NCBI GenBank assembly: GCA_014529385.2
Contig: CM043945.1
Location: 96,448,612-96,512,611, forward strand
Origin: Adiantum capillus-veneris
Lineage: Eukaryota; Streptophyta; Polypodiopsida; Polypodiales; Pteridaceae
Direction: 5' to 3'
DNA: 64,000 nt
Shown here: piece after piece, positions 45,305 to 56,454 of the stretch
Position numbering within the stretch: position 1 is the stretch's first letter
Layout: the number at the start of each line of letters is the position of its first letter
The notes under the pieces: model-generated
The model's input: the letters and a program-made list of their open reading frames with translations, nothing else
Told to the model about the DNA's origin: nothing
Databases searched by the model: none
Program-made: the position numbers and the translations under genes

Positions 45305-48300
45305 GTGCAACCAGTTCCAGCTTCAGAATCAGATCAGGCTGATTTAAGAACCAGTACCAGTATGGTCCAGCCAGAGTGGGAGTCAGTTCAGAACCAGTAT
45401 GAACACATTTTTCAAATTTTAAATGGCCAACGGTCAAATGGTATGCCAGTGATAATTATTACAAGGATGGGTTGCAGTCTTGTCCAATGCATGTTTGCCA
45501 CGTCAGCAATGGCGCACACAAGTCTAGGTGCGGCGAGTGGTGGAGCTTTTATGGCGCGAACACGTATAACAGTCAGGAGAGTTAGAATTTTTCCTCATAA
45601 ATCTCCTGCGCGACGTTTTCCTCCTGTCAACCATTCGCCATCGCCAAGCTCCGAAGTTTCTTCACTACAGCCGCAAACTTCAACCTCTGACGAGACAGCT
45701 GACTGTCAGACAACCTTACCAGCGACACCAGGCAACGGCTTTAACACTAGTAAGTCCTCTTCGCCTTCGCCTGTTTCATCATCGTCGACCTCACAGTGTA
45801 TGGGTAGAAGGAAATGTTCAGAGAAGATGCAAGAAACTCTTGAAGAAACCTAGGCTATCATTGCAGAGGTAAAGGCAAGCCTTCCTGTTCTTCCATACAG
45901 TAAAATCCAACGATATGTCTTTACTGATCATGCAATGACTCTGCTACAACTCTGGGATCTGCGAGTTGTATTGCAAGCGACAAGGATTTCTTTTGATGCA
46001 GGGATCATCAAGCAAGTTCTTGATTCCTTTGATACAGAAAAAAGCAGTGCTATGATAAATAATAGGAGGGTGTCAATGACACCAGAAGCCATTGCATTTG
46101 CATTTCAGATGCCCAATGAGCCTAAACCATCGGTGGCAACTGCGCAGCAAATAAGTATTGCTCTAAAGGAGGATGAAGTAGCTCGAAAGAAGCGCAAGGC
46201 AAGTTCTCAAGGAGTTCCAGTAGCAGGACTAGAAGCCTCCGCTGCTTACAGGTTCATAGCCGAAGCAGTCAGTCTTAAGAATAACCCTACTTATGTGTCA
46301 GAAAAATTATTTGCTATGCTGTTGGCCAAGATACTGGATCCACAAGTCCATATCAACCTGTGTCAAATACTCTCGCATAATGTACTTCAAGAGACTGCCA
46401 AGTTGAAATCTCAAACTGTTTTCAAGGCATGGTATGTCTGGCAATTTCTGTATTGGGCTACTGCTCCAGATGTTAATGAGCAGGTAAAGCTGGCTTGGAG
46501 TGAGCAGCCTATTTCTGAACCTAAGAAAATTGAACTGTCCTCAGACGACGAGGAAACGGACAGTCAAACAACTTCCAAGGACCTGAAAAGGAAAGCTACT
46601 GCAGAGGAAGCTAGTAGTTCAAAGAAACCGAGAATTACACTGACCAAAAGCAGTGAATTCTTGAAGCAAATCGAAAGCCAGGTAAAGGCAGCGAGCACTG
46701 AGACAAATGTACCTGATCAGACAGTTGTCAAACATACAGTTGCTGCTATTACTACTGGGAAAGATCAGGTAAATCCAGTCACTGAGGCAAAGGTACCAGA
46801 CTAGTCAGGGGACAAAGGCAAGAATCAACTGGATAAGGGGAAAGTTCCAGCGTCCTCAACTATGTCTGAAATACTTCCTGTCAATTCTCAAAACCCTCTG
46901 CAACTGGTTAAAAAGGATAAGCTGCAGCAACTGCAAACTCAGAAATTGAGAGGGCATCTCTTACTCACCAAAACTAATTATGCATTTCTACCTTATGTGG
47001 CTCCTTTGGCAATATATGAACCAATTGATTCTGATCCAACAACGGTCAAAGACAGATGTTCAGTACTGATACAGTCCTCTTGGAATACCATTGTCAACTG
47101 TGTGGGACAATTGGTGGAGGCTGCTGGATCAGAAGATGAAGTTAAAAAGCTTAAAGCTAACTTGGCAGAAGCACAGCATCAGATTGCCACACTCCAGAAA
47201 TCCCAGGAAGTGTAAAACATACAACACAGGGTATTGGAAGCTCAATCAGAAAGAGCTCAGGAGTTGTTGAACAAAAAGTTAGCTAAAGTTGAATCTGAAA
47301 TTATGATCATAAAGAGTCAAAGGAATGAAGCATCGAGAGCTGCCGAGCGAGCTGAAATGGGGCTCAGAACGAAGTGGATAGAATTTAGAAAGCTGCTATT
47401 CCACCATACAGCTCTGAAGCATTCGTTGACGGATAGATACATCTACAATAGCTTGTCTGAAATTTTGAACCCCGCAGGCAATGCTATTTTTTATTTAGAA
47501 AATTTAAAGTCCTTGATGGAAAGTCTGCAAAGTGATTTGCAGGACAAGGTGAGTGAGTTCAACAATGCTCTGATGAACCAAGCCATCATGGATTATATTG
47601 AGCAGCAGATATCCCCAGAGGAGGATGAAGAAGAAGAAGAAGATGAAGCTGATAAGGAGGAGGATGATCAAGAAGCCGGGCATACACAGGATGATGATGA
47701 TGCCCCACCACCATCTCCACCCCCAAGACCTGGTATTGGTGGGACACGGCCAAATGAAGGAGGCCAATCACAACAGACCAACCAAACCAGACTGAGGAAC
47801 AACAGGAAAGACAAGAAACAGAACAACAGTCGGGTCATCAGCAGATTGAAGAACAGCAGCCCAGTAACACTGGAGATGAGCCAACTAATCAGTCCCATCA
47901 CAGCAGACAGGCTAAAGGGAAAATGAAGGCTAAGGAGGAAGGACCAGTGAATGATCATCAGCATTCACTACAACTCATTACCTTGAATAAGCAGCTGAGA
48001 CATCAACAAGCCTCCATCACCAGACAGTATCTGGAGGATGATGCTCTATGGACTAATTTAGAAAGGTTCCAAAGATTATATGTGGGAGCCAGGAAATGGT
48101 GGAACATTGAAAATCTGATGCTTTCCATGATAAAGAAGCCTGCAGACTACCTGCGCATCCCAGTACAGTTCAGCTGTTAGAACGAGTTACAGAATGGATA
48201 CTCAATGCTAATGAGAAAGTGGTAAACCCGCACTGGCAAAGACAGTCTACTGTAGATTGTCACTCTTTAGCTCTAGAACTGGAACTTCTGTTGGGTAACA

Positions 48301-49274
48301 AACCAACTTACCGCTGCATGAAGGATGTTAAGGTCCAACTTAAGGATATTCTAGTACAACTGCAAACTGCCATAGGTGTTTTGGACCAGAGAGTGAAAGC
48401 TATCTTGGAGGACCAGACAACCACTAGCAGAGGACCCCAAACGCGAATGTCAGTAGAAGTACAGGCAACTACTCTCTGAACCCTATTCCAGCTAGTAAGA
48501 ATTACTAGGAAGATGATGCAATAAGAGAACCAGGCAGTTCTGAATTTCCTGGAATTTGTGCCTGATTCTCCAGTTCTCTTGTATGCTGTTCCAGCAAGAG
48601 AAACTGAGTTGCCAAGATTTTTTCCAGCGCTGTATCCTCAACATCAAGAACCAGTTGATCGACTCACATATTTCAAAATAACTGATGAGCTTAGGGATTG
48701 GTATGAGCGATCAACTGTGGAATGGAAGACTTGGCAGACATTGCTCAATGATGCTCTTCAAATCAATGACATCCAGGCAATGAAGGAAGAGCTACACAGG
48801 ATTCAGCTGTGTATGGGCCAGTGGAAGATTCAGGTCATAGGATTGACTAAGATTACTAATCAGCTACTACAGCTCATGGTCGAATCTTCCAAACTGCCTG
48901 AGAAAGACATTGCAGCAAAGCCGGGTTTGGCACCGCAGTACAGGGAGATGGCTAAGATTCTTTTCGAAGCTCGCGTCAAAACCAATCAGCCTCTTCCCGA
49001 AGGATAGATCCATACTGCTTCGCATTGTCATAAACTGGCCAGAACCAGATTGAGCAAGGGCAGGCGTACATTCTATGATCCTGACACCAAAACCTATCAT
49101 TCTCTCACACCTTATGAGGTAGAGATGACCACAGACCGGCGGGATCAGCTTGAGCAGGAGGCGATTTACCGACTGATTCAGAAGGAGAATGCTGATGCTG
49201 GGACTTTTCAGGCACCAACACGGTCAAAGAGCAAGGGCAAAAGGAAGACGGTCCAATGGAAGGATAGTGGGTAG
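45305..49274 (+). pseudogene. Family C extra 3' ORF (Tat/Athila-like third gene)
   Basis: This is about 1,300 codons of degenerate coding sequence between integrase and the 3' LTR. One frame spans 45305-47926 with three stops (TAG 45851, TAG 46802, TAA 47213). Two frameshifts lead to 47923-48180 and then 48219-49274. The early part (LLQLWDLRVVLQATRISFDA, MTPEAIAFAFQMP) recalls the plant-transposon domain seen in third ORFs of Tat/Athila elements. The middle is coiled-coil-like (VKKLKANLAEAQHQIATLQK) and highly acidic (EEDEEEEEDEADKEEDDQ). The role is unknown; it is not an obvious envelope protein, as I see no signal peptide or membrane segment. Confidence 0.65.
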
Positions 49275-49403
49275 TTCTATCTCAGAATTCAAGGGCGACT
49301 TTTCTTCTCAGCAGGCAGGGAGAGATGACAGCTCCACCTTGGCCTTTTCAGCTGCCTCTCGAAAAGATAGTGCTCTTTTCTAGAGCTCTGCATCCTTCAC
49401 CAT

Positions 49404-49553
49404 CTTCTCAATGTCAGACTCTGACAATCCACCAGAAGATGGGTTGTCAACATCAGAACCCGACAATGGATTTTTCAGTTCCACATCAGAACCAAACAAT
49501 GGATTTTTCAAAAATTTTGGAATCTTGCCAAAATTCAAGAAAGAAGGGAAGGA
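49404..49553 (+). other. Family C 3' end with 33-bp tandem repeat and purine tract
   Basis: Between 49440 and 49520 a unit containing CAATGGATTTTTCA occurs twice. Just before the LTR lies AAGAAAGAAGGGAAGGA (49537-49553), the probable polypurine tract for plus-strand priming. Confidence 0.8.
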
Positions 49554-50024
49554 TGTAGACGACTGGCGCGTCACCATGTGGGAACGTGTTCTTAGAAGAT
49601 GGGCAATGAATCATTTAGTAATTACTAGAGTAATTACTACGTTTAAATTCGAAGCACATAAATAGGGCCCATTATTTTGATATCGGGGGGGCAATTGTTA
49701 TCACTTGTATTAGCTCTTGGAGCTATAATTGCACTTGAGCATCAGTGGCAGTATTATCGGCTACACTTTCTCTCTCTGTAATCATATTCACTGTAATCTC
49801 AATCATGATATATATATATTCCAGTGATACTGACTTCTCAACAGTCTTCTGAATCTGAATCTGAACTTTATTCCAGTCTTTAAGTTTGATTCTCATTTCA
49901 GTATTCATATTTCAGTCTAGTCATTGATTTCTGTCTAGTCTGCTGTCTGAACTCTTCCTACTCTAAGTAGCTGAAATCCTTCAACACTGGAATTAGCTAT
50001 CTCAAGAGATCAGCTCCAATTCCA
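49554..50024 (+). repeat. Family C 3' LTR
   Basis: It runs from TGTAGACGACTGGCG to CTCCAATTCCA, 471 bp, followed by the TAGAT duplicate. It has 32 bp (around CTTCCTACTCTAAGTAGC) that the 5' LTR lacks. Confidence 0.93.
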
Positions 50025-50029
50025 TAGAT
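50025..50029. repeat. Target-site duplication TAGAT, right
   Basis: It matches 39046-39050 exactly. Confidence 0.95.
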
Positions 50030-50588
50030 TGGCTCAATGCCAATTGAGATTCAAAAGAATCAACAATAGGCTTTGGTTCTTCTTTAATAGATGCTAAGCC
50101 CAACGAACGACTCACATCGACAGAGGGAGTGACAATCCCAGAAGAGCTAAGTGATGTTAGCCCTACATCACATGGCACACAATACTATTATTATCGATTA
50201 CACATTGGTAAGCCACAGAAATTGGAAACAAAGCTAGCCTCTCACAGTGGCCATTCCTCTTGCAATACTAAGAGCTTTTTGAACAGATTTTGGAGATTTC
50301 GTTAACTTGGCTTTGGGACTAAGCTTTTTAAATATTGAGTTTGGAGAACCCACTAAGCTACTTGACGATCCAAGGCCCCCACTTTCAGACACAACTTCAT
50401 GCAAGTTTTCAGTTCTAGGGGCTACGCTTAAAGTCTCAAAGTAGTCATTGCTTGAGTTTGTAGTGAAAGCATCTATAATCAAGAGCAAGTTCAAAACAGT
50501 TTCCAAGATAAGCAAGACAACAAGACTCTTAAGCACCAAAAGAGGAAACGAAATGCAGAGGTATATTACCATCCATATTCGAATCCAT
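50025..50588 (-). CDS. RPA-like OB-fold gene, 5' part (exons 1-3a)
   Basis: The ATG at 50588 starts exon 1 (50588-50570, MDSNMD plus one base), with donor GTAATA. Exon 2 runs 50472-50246 (acceptor TTATAG; Ser/Lys-rich, with SIFKKLSPKAKLTKSPKSVQ). Exon 3 starts at 50184 (acceptor AATAG, TATTGTGTG) and stays open to the gypsy insertion at 50024, continuing at 39050. Counting the target duplication once, the joined exons give 1473 bases, or 490 codons and a stop, with no internal stop. The N-terminus looks disordered and basic. A TATA box was not identified. The 11-kb insertion in exon 3 breaks the gene today. Confidence 0.65.
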
Positions 50589-50905
50589 AGCGCCTTGGTA
50601 TAGAGAGTGATGCTATGCTTTGATAATAGATGTGGCTATAAGGTTTAAAAGACTGTACCATAGAGGAAGTAAAACTCTCAACAAGAGTGATCTCAGAATA
50701 GGAGGATTGTAAAACGTGATGGTTCTTCAAAATACCTTTGGCTTGTATATACTAACAACTCAAAGAGTGAAACGAGATGGATAATCTTGAGTACTTCAAG
50801 AAAGATAGTTTGAAAGTTCCACTCAAAGATTGGCAATAAATGCAGATTTTTACATTTGTTACCATCTATCATTATATAATATTGGGTCACGACCTATACA
50901 CTCCA

Positions 50906-50908
<3 letters not shown>

Positions 50909-50941
<33 letters not shown>
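50909..50941. repeat. (AG)16 microsatellite
   Basis: A perfect AG run upstream of the RPA-like gene's first exon. Confidence 0.95.
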
Positions 50942-50946
<5 letters not shown>

Positions 50947-51004
50947 CTGCTCTTTTAATTAGCTCTACCTCGATTTTTGCAATAACAGTAAAAGCTACAA
51001 ATAA

Positions 51005-51353
51005 CTCAACTATTACTAGAGAGAGGAGAGAAGGGAAGACAGGTGCATCCTAAATAAACTCAACTATTATTAGAGAGAGGAGAGAGGAGGAGAGAAGTGC
51101 AAGGCTGCAAATGAAATAAGAACTACAACTAAGTAAATTAAGAAATCTAAAAAAATAGAAACAAATATGATTCTAAATCATCACATCAAAACGGATTTAT
51201 TTTCATTCTTACTTTATGGAGAGAGGAGAAGAGAAGTGCAAGGCTACAAATGAAATGAGAACTACAACTAAGTAAATTAAGAAATCTAAAAAATGGAAAC
51301 AAATATGATTCTAAATCATCACATCAAAACGGATTTATTTTCATTCTTACTTT
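51005..51353. repeat. Tandem repeats of 54 bp and 139 bp
   Basis: A unit starting CTCAACTATTA occurs at 51005 and 51059 (period 54). Then a unit with AACTACAACTAAGTAAATT occurs at 51121 and 51260 (period 139), covering about 51075-51353. Copies are nearly identical. Their place upstream of the RPA-like and Rep-helicase genes fits the subterminal repeats of Helitron2-type elements, but the element end is not proven. Confidence 0.85.
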
Positions 51354-52435
51354 ATAATATTAACGATGAACCTTGAGACACTCAAATTTAATATTGAAAG
51401 TTGAATCATTTTTTTACATTAAAAAAATAACCCCATAGCCATAAATTTTCAATGCTAAATCTCCAAAACCTAACCACATACTCAGCTAGTCCAAATAATC
51501 CATCAATAGGATTAAATCATGGACCAAAATTGCATCATAGAATGTGGAGCTAATCGTTCTCAATTAAAAGCATCTCGCCACACCAAAAAAAAATTATAGC
51601 AAAGCAAAGCATAAAGTCCATCAACAACAATTGGACAAACTTCGAGATATAATTAACTTCAAAACATTACACAACATAAAACTTAATTGACACCGCAAAA
51701 GTTACATCTATTATAGTGTTGAAATTATTTAGCCCGTAACAAAGTGTGCTTGACCTCGACATACATTTAGCCACCCAAACCATCGAATCTCGTCAATGGT
51801 TCCGCACCACCCTGCAAAACAACAAACTGTTAAAACAAACAGCCATAGTAGAAAGCAACAAATCAAACAAAAAAAAAATCTCTTTACAACATACCGTAAA
51901 TTAACACAAAATGCCGGTGACGACACATGCGACACCAAACCGCCATAGAGCGGCAGGCGGGACGACACAGCAGAGCAACGCAACACACCACAGCTAACCT
52001 GCACATTAGAATGCCCCGATCCACCACAGACCGACGGAGAAGACGACAATGCAGCACGACAACACCGAAAACAGCAACAACAGAACAGAATGACGTCTAA
52101 GATCCATCACAGACCGACGGAAACCAGCACAACACCTCACACCAAATGGAGACCTTTTCACTTGGACAAACCGCGTGGCAAGACCACCAAGTGGCATGAC
52201 AAGATTGGCCTTGAAACGGGTGGCCCTTGTGGTATTCCTTTATTCTTGATAACTCACGCTAAGCGCGTCAAACACAAGAGCTCCTTAAAGCATAGTCAAA
52301 TTCACTCTAGGCTTGAGAGTCTTTGTTCTAAGTTACAACTAGCACCCTGGCAATTGTCCAATTAGCTATTAATAAAGCTAGGGCAAACTAGGGCATGAAA
52401 ACTTGTTTTTTTCTTGAAAGCCAATGCCTTGATTT

Positions 52436-52436
<1 letters not shown>

Positions 52437-52474
<38 letters not shown>
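52437..52474. repeat. (CT)n microsatellite
   Basis: About 18 CT units, seen directly. Confidence 0.95.
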
Positions 52475-52479
<5 letters not shown>

Positions 52480-52562
52480 TGATTCAGGAGGGAGCTAGTT
52501 AAGATTATACTACCCCCAGCATAGTCGTGCCTCTCTTACCCCTAGCAATAGATCTCCATTTC

Positions 52563-52588
52563 CCCCTTCCCTTCCCTTCCCTTCCCTT
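52563..52588. repeat. (CCCTT)5 microsatellite
   Basis: Five tandem CCCTT pentamers, seen directly. Confidence 0.9.
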
Positions 52589-54008
52589 CATGCACTTCAC
52601 CTCCACGCTCAGCAGTTCTCTCAGAGGTAGGATCTACTTATTCTACTTTTGTACCTTTGTCCTTTTTCCTGGTAGACGGCGGTTGTCTCAAAGGCCACTC
52701 TCGTAGTAGACGTTAAAAATCTTTCCTCTTTTTCTGTCTCTCTCTCTCTCTCTCACTCTCTTTCAGTTTTTGCGCAGATTGTTTTAGGCAGAAACTTGAC
52801 ATCAGCTTTTCTCTGTGACTTGCGCTCCTGGCTTAGGGATGACTTTTTCTGTGACTGCTTTTCCGGTTACATTAAACTTCAAGTCTCAGCACAGGTGCTT
52901 TTTCTACTGTTTTCCCTTGCTTGGCTTTTCTAGCACGCCATCATCTGCATTCACTTGCCACATCAGCAGGTCTTAATGCCAGTGACATATACTCAGGTAT
53001 GAATGAGTCCTCCTGACCTCTGGCTCAGTCTTTGAAGGACTTACAGTAGATGCCAGCTCAATCTTCCAATTGGCGACCACATATCCCATAAGCATTTTCT
53101 GGAAGGTATGAGATCATCCACAAAAGACCTTGGCATTTCAGAACTCACCCTGTCCATGGCTATGTTAGTAAGACTCGGTCTTCCAATTGAGTTTCAAGGA
53201 CAGCCATATCTTTTCCATGCTAATGCTGGACATTGGCTGGCATCCTGGTAAAAATGTATTCAATGTCATCAACACCATACGTATATCTCCATAAGTCCAC
53301 AGAAGTCTGAACTTCCAAACTTAAAGACTGGGTGGAAACACTTGCAAAAGACACATAATCAAACCACACAAGCTTCTAAAGAACAGACGACGAAAACAAG
53401 GCAAAACTAATCAGGTGCTTCTCTGGTACAAAGATGTCAATGTAAAGTAACTAAACATAATACAAAAGCTACCTTTATAGAAGATTTACAGCCGATCCAA
53501 AATATGGCATCTCATTTAAAAGACACTTTGTCCAAAAAGGAGAAATCAATAAGGACGACTTGATTCAAAAACCAGCTTGTTAATACAAGCCAAAATCTTC
53601 AAAAGATCCTACATTATACAGGTCTAAGTTCTAACAGCAGCTATAAACGACAAAATTAAAAACAAATTGAAAGTTGATACAGTGCAAGGACATAACCCAT
53701 CATGCCATGTGTAACTGATGGACAATTCCATTCGAAAAGTAATCCCTTGTGCTCTAAGCGTCCAAGGAAAACCCTTAGTATTTCACATTGTTTACTTTAA
53801 TCCAAGCATAGAACTCTAAACTTCAATGAGAAAACTTAGAAACCGAACCTCAGAGCCACACTGTATGGGCTTTCATTGAATCAAATAGCATGAAGCATGC
53901 AAAATATTGCTACAACTTCAAAAAAACCTTTCAAACTACAATATGTGCCCTTGAGGAGAGCTCAAGGGAACACAGAGAAACAGTGTACTACTTCTTATAA
54001 TGCTAGCC

Positions 54009-55515
54009 CTACACAGATGCACTGAAGCTTGGCCGGTGCACAAAGATGCAACCGAACTTCCTTGAGCTCCTAGTCCACGGCAAGGAGTACCAAGCATTTC
54101 GAGCCATGTCAAACACCAGAGGCAGCCTGAAAGAGCGATGATCGTCCTCCTTGCAAATCGACATCCAAAAGAGGCCTCCATCAGCAGAAAGTTTAGTGTG
54201 CCAGTCTCTTGAATTCACACTGGGGCATAGATGCTCAGGAGTTCTTGCCACCTCCACCCAGGTGGCCAGTCGCCACGGAGGTGAGTTTCAACTCCCACAC
54301 TCCGAATCCAAGTATGGCATTGTCTGCACCCACCAAAATCTCACCTAGAAGAAGTCTGCTTTTGTACTTCACAAGTAACCTGCATCCACGACCCTCGTAT
54401 TCATGGGGGACTGACGGGAGCAGCTCACTGGTCCATTTATCATGCCTTGCATGATACCCAAGCAAGCAACGTTCAAAGTCCTCCTCCTTCCTGTCATAAT
54501 AACCCCGATCTACCCATTCCAACCACCAGAAATCAGCATCTACCACACTTAGCTCAAGGGATGAATGGGTGACTACAAAATCGCGCATCAACTGCACTGA
54601 TTCGAAAAGAACATAGGGGTTAATGCAAACCACCTTCCAACAGGCTCGCCTGGAATCAAAGAACTCAAAGTATTCCGGAGCTCTGAAGTTAGTTAGGAAA
54701 ATTTAGTAGCAACTTGGGTCCTGCGCATCCAGGGTCATGTCAAGGGAGCCATCCAACACTGAGCCTGCCATGGAAAGCTTCCCTGGATTTAAGGGAGGCG
54801 GGAGCACTTTAACACACCCGGTGAGGCAATTGAAAACGATAAAGTCGTAGCAGTCCTCCACACCTGGCCTGAGCACAACGGCCGACATGAGGCCTCCTGC
54901 AGAACGTAGAAAGAGGGTGTGAATGAGGGGGGGATCGTGGTGCTTGCCTTCAATCCTGTTGGGCACGCGAGAGAAGTTGCGGCCAGTACCCAATAAAGAG
55001 GAGAGCTTGGAATGGTACGGGTTGGGAAGGGGAGGCCGGAAAAAGGGCTTTTTCCGCTCTTCCCGCTCATTCATGTGTAGGTTGCAGCTGCTGTAGGCCC
55101 TAAAGCGCCAGTTAACATCGCCATACTTGGGCGGATGTCTTCAGCACGACCTCGGGCAGTTATACTTGGGGGGGCGAGCCATCACGAACCAGAGCTCCTC
55201 CTGGGGTGACTTCTGTGCCGCGGGCGGTGCGGTCCATGCTTTGCAAACACACCGCATCCGACAGCGCTGCCGAGCAGGCAGGCGGTGCAAAATGAGATCT
55301 TGGACGTGGGGAGGCAGCAGCGGCACTGCATCCCCTGCAATATGATCAAGATGGCCAGAATGCTCTCCTCTGTTGTCATTGCGACATGATTCACATTCTG
55401 TGCTGCTTCTTGATGTGGATCCATATCCATCGTGCTCTTCTCTCTTTAAACTCCTGCGTTTCTTCACCTGTCTGACCTGCGGTCTGTATCTGTGATCCAC
55501 CATTTGCCCGTTCAC
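54009..55515 (-). pseudogene. F-box protein gene, broken
   Basis: The ATG at 55515 opens a basic N-terminus. Residues near 70-105 form an F-box: LPPHVQDLILHRLPARQRCR followed by MRCVCKAW. F-box proteins bring substrates to SCF ubiquitin ligases through SKP1. The rest resembles the C-terminal domain of plant F-box/kelch-type proteins (DFIVFNCLTGCVKVLPP, FGVWELKLTSV, and after a shift EVARTPEHL, FDMARNAWYSLPW). Two in-frame stops (TGA at 55141, TAA at 54703) and a frameshift near 54280 interrupt about 500 codons; otherwise all pieces share one frame. No intron of plausible size removes the stops. It is the only clear host-type gene here and seems a recent pseudogene. Confidence 0.82.
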
Positions 55516-56454
55516 TTGGTAAGCCTAATATCGTTTTTCGCTGCCGCTTGGAATGATCTCAGCCATTTCGCTGTGCGAGGCATTCTTTTATTTAATATTA
55601 CGACCCAAAAGAAATCGCACGAGCTGCTTTTAATAACGACCTAATATTATCGCCAAAAAGATGCTCCCCCTGTCCGCATGCTTTTTGGGACGTAGGGGCC
55701 AGAAGAGCGACGATGAATGAACGCTTTAGAGGACTTGTCGATCGTTTCTTTTGAACATCTGACATCGGCTGGAAAGGTTAAAAAGGCAATGGCTTCTTTC
55801 TTTCGAAGGTTTGCACAGAGCTGCAAGCCGACTGCTGGAAACATTTAAGGCAATGGCTTTGAGCTACTTGACATCCAATGGTGCAATCTCGCCATTCCCC
55901 ATCCACATTAGCCCGCTAGGGTTGTTTTGTCATCGAAGTGCCCATAATTAACCCTATGATTGCCCTTGGGCCACTGCGCCACAAAACCACAGCTACTCCA
56001 CTTGGCCGCTACGTTTTTTGTCATGCACTACCTGTGCTCTCCCGTTGCAATGATCAAAAGTCAACCTGGAGAATTGCATTAAAGTAAAATCGAGTGCATG
56101 TGTGAAACGGCAGCTTCAAACAAGCTTGGCATGGGACCAGTAGGTAGATGGAAAGTGGCAAACAGGGCAGCCCTTGCTAACAACATGCGCAATAGCTACT
56201 TGGTTGGCAAGCGCCAGAAAAAGGACAGCCCAAGGCAGCTTGATAGTTGTGTCTAGCGCGTTGGGTGGGAATCGCGATGAGCCCACCATACATGTGCGTC
56301 ATCGCAAAGTTTTCCCTATATATTCACAACAGTGGACGTTTCGAGTATACAAGCATGACTCCATCTCAACAAAACTGCAAGGTTTCACTACAAGAGCTCG
56401 CTTAAATTTCGACGTCAAATTGTCGGCGTCAATGGCAGGCGTCGGTATATGTGT
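55516..56454. other. Gene-free stretch; possible F-box promoter
   Basis: No gene is recognised. The first few hundred bases upstream of 55515 could hold the F-box promoter; I see no clear TATA box. The right end is the outside flank of the family-B LTR. Confidence 0.4.

Larger units (their letters stand above)
39051..50024 (+). mobile_element. Full-length Ty3/gypsy element, non-chromodomain (family C)
   Basis: A 10,974-bp element with two LTRs (439 and 471 bp), a TAGAT duplication, primer-site and purine-tract candidates, and gag-protease-RT-RNase H-integrase in gypsy order. There is no chromodomain. About 4 kb of extra coding sequence lies between integrase and the 3' LTR, as in Tat/Athila-type lineages. 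The LTRs differ by about 18 substitutions by eye over some 435 aligned bases, plus small indels. It sits inside exon 3 of the RPA-like gene in opposite orientation. Confidence 0.93.
51354..53935. other. Gene-free stretch
   Basis: No gene is recognised. Two overlapping open frames near 51729-52365 have no family motif. The stretch holds a (CT)n run at 52437-52474, a CCCTT pentamer run at 52563-52588 and further CT-rich sequence at 52735-52765. The part next to 53935 may be 3' untranslated sequence of the F-box gene. Confidence 0.4.

Noticed and set aside
47504-47964. Hydrophobic or Trp/Gly-rich frames on the minus strand
   Set aside because: They are complements of the acidic and proline-rich codons in the family-C extra ORF.
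45305-49274. Envelope gene making family C an errantivirus-like retrovirus
   Set aside because: No signal peptide, membrane segment or Cys pattern was seen; coiled-coil and acidic features fit a Tat/Athila third ORF better.
51729-52365. Two open frames near 52 kb
   Set aside because: They lack family motifs; the Cys-rich minus-strand frame has a composition typical of reversed low-complexity sequence.
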